39,959 bases of DNA from Gammaproteobacteria bacterium (GTDB lineage: Bacteria > Pseudomonadota > Gammaproteobacteria > GCA-001735895): assembly GCA_029862005.1 (NCBI GenBank), contig JAOTYD010000030.1, positions 1 to 39,959 of the forward strand, given 5' to 3'. Position numbers and translations under genes: made by a program. Below, one piece after another: positions 34,329-39,959 of this stretch (positions within the stretch are counted from its first letter, which is position 1; each line of letters opens with the position of its first letter). Below the pieces are notes generated by a model. The model searched no databases. It saw only the letters and a list, made by a program, of their open reading frames with translations, and was not told the origin of the DNA.

Positions 34329-34347
34329 TTTAACATTTCCTGTTAAA
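34329..34347. promoter_or_regulatory. Operator-like dyad upstream of lysW
   Basis: TTTAACA-TTTCC-TGTTAAA is a perfect 7-bp inverted repeat with a 5-base spacer between the divergent deaminase and lysW genes. It sits just upstream of the predicted lysW -35. It may bind a regulator; its protein is unknown. Confidence 0.5.
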
Positions 34348-34355
34348 AAACCAGC

Positions 34356-34385
34356 TTGTGCCGCACGCCGGCAAGCGCATAAAAT
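34356..34385 (+). promoter_or_regulatory. Predicted lysW operon promoter
   Basis: TTGTGC (34356-34361) and TAAAAT (34380-34385), 18 bases apart, form a plausible sigma-70 promoter; the -35 is weak, the -10 strong. Transcription would start near 34392, leaving a leader of about 27 bases. Confidence 0.5.
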
Positions 34386-34418
34386 AGCCGGCTTTCCAAC
34401 TGATACCTGGGGACTGCC

Positions 34419-34583
34419 ATGGGAGAATGTCCGATATGTGCGGCCGACGTCGAAGTGGCCGACGACGCGATTTCTGGCGAGTTACTGGTCTGCGGTGACT
34501 GCGGTGCCGAACTTGAATTGATTAATATGGATCCGGTTAAACTGGCCGAAGCGCCTTCGGCCGAAGAGGACTGGGGGCAGTGA
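34419..34583 (+). CDS. lysW: LysW-type amino-group carrier protein with C-terminal Gln
   Basis: The product is 54 residues, the same length as Thermus LysW. It has the zinc pairs C4-x2-C7 and C25-x2-C28 ([16 protein letters not shown]), the conserved N-MDP-V-KL stretch and an acidic tail ending EEDWGQ. In LysW the last residue is Glu (EDWGE), whose side-chain carboxyl LysX joins to the substrate's amino group. Here codon 34578-34580 is CAG, so Gln54 takes its place. A single C-to-G change would give Glu. The gene is too short for usual gene-finding cut-offs. Its stop overlaps the lysX GTG. It heads the operon, and the carrier would shield and present the amino acid to the later enzymes. Confidence 0.95.
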   Translation: MGECPICAADVEVADDAISGELLVCGDCGAELELINMDPVKLAEAPSAEEDWGQ

Positions 34584-35416
34584 AGATCGGCCTGCTGCAT
34601 TCGCTGATTCGAAAAGAAGAAAAACTGCTGATCGAGGCGTTTCAAAAAGCCGATGTAGAGCCGATCATGATCGATGATCGCCAGCTGATCATGGATTTTC
34701 ACAGCGCGCCCGATATTGACATCCTGGTCGAACGTTCTATCAATCATTCACGTGCGCTACACGCGCTGCGCCTGTTCGAGAGCGCCGGGGTGTGCTGCGT
34801 CAATTCCCACAAAGTCGCGCAAATTTGTGGTGACAAACTGCTGACCACCGCGGCCCTCAAGGACCACGGTATCGCACAGCCCGAGTGCCGGGTCGCATTT
34901 ACCGAGGAATCGGCACTCGATGCGATCGAGGAACTGGGCTACCCGGTGGTCCTGAAACCCGCAGTTGGATCCTGGGGCAGACTGCTGTCCAAGATCAACG
35001 ATCGCGATGCCGCCGAGACGGTGCTCGAACACAAGACCGTACTCGGCAGCTATCACCATTCAATTTTTTATATTCAACAATACATTGAAAAACAGGGGCG
35101 CGATATCCGCAGCTTCGTGGTCGGCGACGATTGTATCGCTGCAATATACCGCAGCTCGGATCACTGGATCACAAATACTGCGCGCGGTGCGCAGGCCAGT
35201 AAATGCGAGGTGACGTCCGAGGTCGCCGAAATATCGCTGGCCGCGGCAAAAGCCGTCGGTGGCGGGATTGTCGCGGTCGACCTGTTTGAAAGCGATGGCG
35301 GCCTGTTGGTCAACGAAGTCAACTACACGATGGAATTTCGCAACAGTATCGACACCACTGGCGTCGATATTCCGCAGGTCGTCGCGAATTACGTCGTTGG
35401 CCTGGTCAGGCAATGA
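34580..35416 (+). CDS. lysX: LysX/ArgX-type ATP-grasp ligase
   Basis: The product is 278 residues starting at GTG 34580, which shares bases with the lysW stop. It is an RimK-type ATP-grasp: [13 protein letters not shown] at 126-138, the ARGA segment at 201-204, and the metal-binding [19 protein letters not shown] at 245-263. The phrases SWGRLL and N-x-TMEF-x-NS match LysX, not RimK. The reaction is ATP-dependent ligation of alpha-aminoadipate or glutamate to the LysW C-terminus. Which substrate is used cannot be told from these motifs. Confidence 0.93.
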   Translation: MKIGLLHSLIRKEEKLLIEAFQKADVEPIMIDDRQLIMDFHSAPDIDILVERSINHSRALHALRLFESAGVCCVNSHKVAQICGDKLLTTAALKDHGIAQPECRVAFTEESALDAIEELGYPVVLKPAVGSWGRLLSKINDRDAAETVLEHKTVLGSYHHSIFYIQQYIEKQGRDIRSFVVGDDCIAAIYRSSDHWITNTARGAQASKCEVTSEVAEISLAAAKAVGGGIVAVDLFESDGGLLVNEVNYTMEFRNSIDTTGVDIPQVVANYVVGLVRQ

Positions 35417-36435
35417 TAAAGGTATCGATTGTCGGCGCCTCGGGCTATACCGGCGGCGATTTACTGCGCATCCTGTTGTTCCATACGCAGGTCGAAATTC
35501 AGCAGGTGACGTCGGAACGTCACGCAGGCAAGCTGGTTTCGAGCGTGCATCCCAACCTGCGTAAAATCTGTAAACACAAGTTTATCCCGATTGCTGAACT
35601 GGAGCCCTGTGACGTGCTGTTCCTGGGATTACCGCACGGGCAAATGATGAACCGCCTCGGTGAATTCGAGAACCTGGCCGAAACCCTGATCGATTTATCC
35701 GCCGACTTTCGCCTGCGCGACAGCAGCGCCTTTGAAAAATGGTATGGCAAGGCGCACGATTGCCCGCAAAAACTGGCTGATTTTGTCTACGGTATTCCCG
35801 AACTTCACCGCGCTGAAATGAAAGACGCCCGGCGTATCTCGGGCGCCGGCTGTAATGCCACTGCTACCATACTTGCGCTGCATCCGCTCTACCAGGCCGG
35901 CGTGGTCGAATCCGCGGTGGTCGAGGTTAAAGCCGGTTCCAGCCAGGGTGGCAACGCGGTCAACGAGGGCAGCCACCATCCGGAACGCAGCGGCGCGGTG
36001 CGTTCCTACAAACCGACCGCACATCGCCATCTCGGCGAAATTCAGCAGGAACTGGGCGCCGATAACATTCATTTCTCCGCCACCTCGATCGAGATGGTAC
36101 GTGGCATCCTGGCGACCTGTCATGTCTTCCTGAACCAGGATCTGCAGGAAAAGGATATCTGGAAGATATACCGCGGCGCCTACGGCGACGAACCCTTTAT
36201 TCGTATCGTCAAGGAACGCAGCGGTATTCACCGATACCCGGAACCGAAAATTCTCGCCGGCAGCAATTACTGCGACATCGGCTTTGAACGTGATCCTCAA
36301 AGTAATCGGCTGGTGGTCATCAGCGCGCTGGATAACCTCGTCAAAGGCGCGGCCGGCCAGGCAGTACAGGCATTCAACATTGCGCAGGGATTCGACGAGA
36401 CCACGGGCCTCGAATTTCCTGGATTGCACCCCTGA
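35413..36435 (+). CDS. lysY: LysY, LysW-acyl-phosphate reductase (ArgC family)
   Basis: The product is 340 residues. Residues 5-15 ([11 protein letters not shown]) are the NADP loop; the catalytic Cys147 lies in [11 protein letters not shown]. It carries [17 protein letters not shown] and ends EFPGLHP, both very close to Thermus LysY, whose loop reads the LysW carrier. It reduces the acyl phosphate made by LysZ to the semialdehyde. Its ATG overlaps the lysX stop (ATGA). That a LysW-type reductase sits here, and not an ordinary ArgC, supports the carrier pathway. Confidence 0.94.
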   Translation: MIKVSIVGASGYTGGDLLRILLFHTQVEIQQVTSERHAGKLVSSVHPNLRKICKHKFIPIAELEPCDVLFLGLPHGQMMNRLGEFENLAETLIDLSADFRLRDSSAFEKWYGKAHDCPQKLADFVYGIPELHRAEMKDARRISGAGCNATATILALHPLYQAGVVESAVVEVKAGSSQGGNAVNEGSHHPERSGAVRSYKPTAHRHLGEIQQELGADNIHFSATSIEMVRGILATCHVFLNQDLQEKDIWKIYRGAYGDEPFIRIVKERSGIHRYPEPKILAGSNYCDIGFERDPQSNRLVVISALDNLVKGAAGQAVQAFNIAQGFDETTGLEFPGLHP

Positions 36436-36447
36436 ATTCGAACCGTC

Positions 36448-37083
36448 ATGTGCCGCATCCTCTACGTACGGGCCGAGACGCCATTTCAAATTGCCGATAT
36501 GCTCACGCCGTTCGCGGGACTATCGCGCACTAGTCGAGAATTCCAGGGGCACGGCTGGGGTTGCGCCTGGTGGGAACAGGATGGCTGGCATCAACACCAC
36601 GACATTCGCCCGGTCTGGGAAGACGACCTGGCGCAATTCGGCAGCACCCGCCTGTTGCTGGCACATGCCCGCAGCGCGTTTCGCGATGAGGGTATCGTCA
36701 TCGAAAATAACATGCCCTTCTCGGATGGCGAATCGGTTTTCATTTTCAATGGTGAGCTGCGTGGCGTTCGCATCAAGTCTGACGGCCGCATCGGCGCTGA
36801 AAAAATCTTTAACTATATCCGTCGCTTCGATAAGGGCGACAAATGTGCCGCTACCGCCAGGGCCGTCGAAATCATCAACAAGCGCAGTGCCTACGTGCGC
36901 GCGATGAATATCATCCTCTCTGATGGAGAACAATCGTGCCTGTCTACCAGTTACAGCGAAGATCCCGATTATTTCCAGATGTACCAAAAACATGACGGCA
37001 ACCTGCACCTGGTATGCTCGCAACCTTTTCCGGGTGACCAGGACTGGACCCGAATCGATAACAACACGACAACCGAACTATGA
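36448..37083 (+). CDS. Class II glutamine amidotransferase (Ntn hydrolase) inside the lysW operon
   Basis: The product is 211 residues, a free-standing amidotransferase domain. Cys2 follows Met1, as required once the Met is removed, to be the N-terminal nucleophile. HARSAF (Arg75) and FIFNGE (Asn101-Gly102) are the glutamine-binding and oxyanion positions of the class; NNMPF stands where NHPF is usual. It is nearest in build to YafJ/EgtC-like proteins, which hydrolyse gamma-glutamyl amides. It lies between lysY and lysZ, overlapping lysZ by ATGA, so it belongs to the pathway. No LysK-type zinc peptidase is present, so it may free the product from LysW or convert Gln54 to Glu. Both are inference. 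Confidence 0.88.
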   Translation: MCRILYVRAETPFQIADMLTPFAGLSRTSREFQGHGWGCAWWEQDGWHQHHDIRPVWEDDLAQFGSTRLLLAHARSAFRDEGIVIENNMPFSDGESVFIFNGELRGVRIKSDGRIGAEKIFNYIRRFDKGDKCAATARAVEIINKRSAYVRAMNIILSDGEQSCLSTSYSEDPDYFQMYQKHDGNLHLVCSQPFPGDQDWTRIDNNTTTEL

Positions 37084-37874
37084 TGCTGATAAAAATTGGT
37101 GGCGGCGAGCAGATCAACCTCAAAGCCGCGATTGCAGACCTGGCGACACTGGAGCAGCCATTTATTATCGTGCACGGCGCCAATGTATTACGTGACCGGC
37201 TGGCGCAACAGCTGGGCATGGATAAAACCGTGCTGACCTCGGTCTCGGGTTATGCCAGTGTTTTTTCCGATCAAAACGCTATCGATGTCATCATGATGAG
37301 CTACTCGGGTCTGCGCAACAAGCAGATCGTCGAACTGTGTCAAAGCAATCAAATCAACGCAGTGGGCCTGACCGGTCTCGATGGTCGCCTGGTTCAGGGC
37401 GAGCGTAACAAGGGTATCCGGGTGCGCGAAAATGGTAAAACCCTGATCAAGCGGGACCTTTCGGGTAAGCCCCGCGCCATCAATACCGAATTAATGCAAC
37501 TACTGCTGGACAACGGCTATTGCCCCGTGCTGACGATACCCATTGTCGACGAAAACGGATTTGCGATTAACTCGGAAAACGATGATATCGTCGTCAAACT
37601 TGCCAACGCTCTCGATATCGATACCGTCATTCAGCTGATTGAAGCGCCCGGTTTCCTCGATGATCCCAACGACGAATCAACGCTGGTCACCCGCATGAGC
37701 ATCAGTGAACTGCAACAGCGCGAAGCCGGCGTCGAAGGTCGGATCAAGCGCAAACTACTGGCGCTATCACGACTCTGCGAGGAGGGTAAGACCACCGTTA
37801 TCATTGCCGATGGTCGTAGCGATCAACCCATTATCAGTGCGCTGGACGGCGCCGGGACTCATATTTATGACTGA
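37080..37874 (+). CDS. lysZ: LysZ, LysW-amino acid kinase (ArgB family)
   Basis: The product is 264 residues of the amino-acid-kinase fold: MLIKIGGGE at the start, IIVHGAN, GLTGLDGR, INSENDDI and KRKLLALSRLCEEG before a final IADGRSDQPI. GLTGLDGR and GRIKRK match LysZ. It phosphorylates the side carboxyl of the carrier-bound amino acid with ATP. ATG 37080 overlaps the stop of the amidotransferase; a second ATG follows at 37083. Confidence 0.93.
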   Translation: MMLIKIGGGEQINLKAAIADLATLEQPFIIVHGANVLRDRLAQQLGMDKTVLTSVSGYASVFSDQNAIDVIMMSYSGLRNKQIVELCQSNQINAVGLTGLDGRLVQGERNKGIRVRENGKTLIKRDLSGKPRAINTELMQLLLDNGYCPVLTIPIVDENGFAINSENDDIVVKLANALDIDTVIQLIEAPGFLDDPNDESTLVTRMSISELQQREAGVEGRIKRKLLALSRLCEEGKTTVIIADGRSDQPIISALDGAGTHIYD

Positions 37875-39021
37875 TTACAAAGCCCTCGAACACGAGTATG
37901 GCGTGCCCTTGCAGGCGAAGCGCGACCTGGTTGCGATACGCGGAAAAGGAGCCTGTCTCTACGACGAGGAAGGCCAGGAGTATATCGATTGCGCCGCGGG
38001 TATCGCGGTCGCATCGCTCGGGCACTGCCATCCAAAACTGGTTGCGGCGATCCAGCAGCAGGCGGAAACGCTGATTACCTGCCCCAACATCATGTATAAC
38101 GACGTGCGCTCGAAGTTGCTCAGGAAACTGGTCGAAGTGACTCCGAACAGCCTGACCCGCGCCTACCTGTGCAACTCGGGTGCCGAGTCGATCGAGGCTG
38201 CGCTCAAGTTCGCACGCCTGCATACCGGGCGCAGCAACTTTGTTACCGCGATGCGCGGCTTTCACGGTCGTACCATGGGCGCCGTCAGTGCCACCTATAC
38301 GCCAAAGTATCGCGAGGCGTTTCAGCCACTGGTTCCCGGTTTCGAGTACGTGCCCTTCAACAAGATCGATAAACTTGATGCCGCCGTCAATGATAATACC
38401 GCGGCGGTCATGTTCGAGCTGGTACAGGGTGAAGGTGGCGTCAATCCGATCCAGGCTGATTACTTGGCGGCGGTGCGCAAGCTCTGCTCCGAGCGCGGTA
38501 CATTATTGATTATCGATGAAATCCAGACCGGCTTTTGCCGCACCGGCCAATTCTTTGCCTGCGATCATTTTGATTTGCAACCCGATATCATGTGCGTGGC
38601 CAAGGCAATGGCCGGCGGGGTGCCCATTGGCGCAACCCTACTCAATTCCGAGATTAATATCGAGCCCGGGTTGCATGGCACAACCTTCGGCGGCAATCCG
38701 CTGGCATGCGCCGCGGCCCTGGCCGCAATCGACATCTACCAGACGGATAACCTGGCGCAACGGGCCGCGGAACTGGGTGAGTATTTCGAAGAGCAACTGC
38801 AAGTTGCCGATCTGTCCCAGGTGCGCGCACTGCGCCGACTCGGCCTGATGATTGGCATCGAGCTCAAGCAAAAAGTGCAGGACAAGCTGGCCGAGCTGCT
38901 GGCGCATCGCATCATTGCGTTGCCGGCCGGCCCGAATGTCATCCGCATGCTACCGCCATTGATCATCGAGAGGGATCAGATTGACCAGGTCGTCAATACA
39001 CTACAAGAATTGTTGGCATAA
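37867..39021 (+). CDS. lysJ: LysJ, LysW-aminoadipate/glutamate semialdehyde aminotransferase (ArgD family)
   Basis: From ATG 37867 the product is 384 residues; the frame open to 37705 lies inside lysZ. It is a class III PLP transaminase: [39 protein letters not shown], and PLP lysine Lys246 (CVAKAMAGG). It would transfer the amino group to the carrier-bound semialdehyde, giving LysW-lysine or LysW-ornithine. Its start overlaps the lysZ end by eight bases. It is the last gene of the operon. Confidence 0.93.
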   Translation: MTDYKALEHEYGVPLQAKRDLVAIRGKGACLYDEEGQEYIDCAAGIAVASLGHCHPKLVAAIQQQAETLITCPNIMYNDVRSKLLRKLVEVTPNSLTRAYLCNSGAESIEAALKFARLHTGRSNFVTAMRGFHGRTMGAVSATYTPKYREAFQPLVPGFEYVPFNKIDKLDAAVNDNTAAVMFELVQGEGGVNPIQADYLAAVRKLCSERGTLLIIDEIQTGFCRTGQFFACDHFDLQPDIMCVAKAMAGGVPIGATLLNSEINIEPGLHGTTFGGNPLACAAALAAIDIYQTDNLAQRAAELGEYFEEQLQVADLSQVRALRRLGLMIGIELKQKVQDKLAELLAHRIIALPAGPNVIRMLPPLIIERDQIDQVVNTLQELLA

Positions 39022-39205
39022 CCTGCTGTCTGCGAATGCCGATATTATTGCTTGAAATCAACAAAAGTTGAAGAAGACAGATGTAGTATGCCTTTTTATA
39101 ACCAATACTGATTTTTGTGAAATCGATACTCTTATATACTCACCGCTTTCCTTATCATAGCCCGACTAAAAGCTGCCACTTCCCAATAATAAAGTTGAAA
39201 CTAAT

Positions 39206-39959
39206 ATGACCACCACTCCGGATCTAACGCCTTACGGTATCACCGACACTACCCGGGTCCTGCATAATCCCAGTTACGAAACCCTGTTCGCCGAGGAAAC
39301 GGCAGCCGGACTGGAAGGCTATGAAGTTGGGCACTTGACCGAGTCGGGGGCGATTGCCGTGGACACCGGGGACTTTACCGGTCGATCTCCGAAGGACAAG
39401 TACCTGGTGCGAGACGACACCACCCGCGACCGGATCTGGTGGGCGGATCAGGGTGATAACGACAATAAGCCCATCGATACCGAAACCTGGACTAAACTGC
39501 GGCAACTCGTCACCGATCAACTGTCGGGAAAGCGACTGTTCGTGGTCGATACTTTCTGTGGCGCCAATCCCGAAAGCCGGCTCAGGGTCCGTTTCGTCAC
39601 CGAAGTTGCCTGGCAGGCCCATTTCGTGACCAACATGTTTATTCGACCCAGTGCCGCGGAACTAGCCGACTATGTGCCCGATTTCGTCGTGCTTAATGGT
39701 TCCAAAACCTCGAATCCGGATTACCGGGCGATGGGCCTGAACTCCGAGAATTTCGTTGCATTTAACATGACCGAGGGAATGCAGATCATCGGCGGTACCT
39801 GGTACGGTGGCGAGATGAAAAAAGGCATGTTTTCGATGATGAATTACCTGCTGCCTTTGAAAGGCTTGCCCTCGATGCACTGTTCCGCCAACGTCGGAGA
39901 AAACGGTGACGTTGCGATTTTCTTCGGTCTGTCGGGAACCGGGAAGACCACGTTGTCGA
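39206..39959 (+). CDS. pckA: ATP-dependent PEP carboxykinase, 3' end beyond the window
   Basis: Partial: 251 codons from ATG 39206 are visible. [32 protein letters not shown] and the kinase-2/P-loop [11 protein letters not shown] at the very end identify the ATP type. It turns oxaloacetate into PEP in gluconeogenesis. The 184 bases upstream contain no gene; TTGAAATCAA at 39051-39060 lacks the FNR spacer. Confidence 0.97.
   Translation, partial: MTTTPDLTPYGITDTTRVLHNPSYETLFAEETAAGLEGYEVGHLTESGAIAVDTGDFTGRSPKDKYLVRDDTTRDRIWWADQGDNDNKPIDTETWTKLRQLVTDQLSGKRLFVVDTFCGANPESRLRVRFVTEVAWQAHFVTNMFIRPSAAELADYVPDFVVLNGSKTSNPDYRAMGLNSENFVAFNMTEGMQIIGGTWYGGEMKKGMFSMMNYLLPLKGLPSMHCSANVGENGDVAIFFGLSGTGKTTLS

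Noticed and set aside
37705-37866. Frame extending lysJ to 37705
   Set aside because: Lies inside lysZ in another frame; ATG 37867 matches the aminotransferase start.
39051-39060. TTGAAATCAA as an FNR site before pckA
   Set aside because: The half-sites lack the 4-base spacer needed for FNR.

Overview
The window looks like chromosomal DNA of an uncultured or little-studied gammaproteobacterium, probably aerobic to microaerobic and free-living. The evidence is a complete cbb3-oxidase locus with an Anr/FNR regulator, HemN and five sites close to the FNR consensus (TTGAT-N4-ATCAA), moderately GC-rich dense coding, and ATP-type PEP carboxykinase. I see no rRNA, tRNA, CRISPR array, transposase or phage gene. 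Taxonomy below class level is not supported by what I can read.

Layout. 1-5.4 kb: small and poorly known genes (a membrane-anchored protein, a DUF4116-like protein, a HIG1-type twin-TM protein, a DnaJ/TM/Sel1 fusion, a gamma-glutamylcyclotransferase-like protein). 5.6-11.6 kb: catabolic genes (copper amine oxidase, a frameshifted serine beta-lactamase-like hydrolase, a choline-sulfatase-like sulfatase overlapping an amidase). 12-27.8 kb: a low-oxygen respiration island. It has hemN, a possible FNR-driven small RNA, ccoS-ccoI on the minus strand, a Yip1-like gene, ccoNOQP, a small membrane gene, ccoG (split by an in-frame stop), ccoH, a TauE/SafE-like gene, fnr/anr, a two-component pair whose sensor carries a FixL-like heme-PAS signature, and FNR-box-preceded hsp20 and usp genes. 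27.8-34.3 kb: two phytanoyl-CoA-type dioxygenases flanking a ureohydrolase, an amidase with a GatC-like small partner, a DxD glycosyltransferase, a dual CDGSH protein and a deaminase with an export-type N-terminus. Long palindromic elements lie between genes here.

34.4-39.0 kb: a tightly packed operon of the carrier-protein (LysW) type of lysine/ornithine synthesis: lysW, lysX, lysY, a class II glutamine amidotransferase (Ntn hydrolase), lysZ and lysJ. Two things stand out. The encoded LysW ends in Gln instead of the Glu whose side chain normally carries the substrate. The operon also holds an Ntn amidohydrolase where a LysK-type peptidase would be expected. I infer that this hydrolase may deamidate the LysW terminus, release the product, or both. 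The window ends inside pckA.

The central island reads as one regulatory unit: O2 is sensed by FNR and probably by the heme-PAS kinase, and the outputs are the high-affinity oxidase, its copper/heme maturation genes, anaerobic haem synthesis and stress proteins. Two genes, ccoG and the serine hydrolase, are broken as read; each could be real decay or a sequencing/assembly error.
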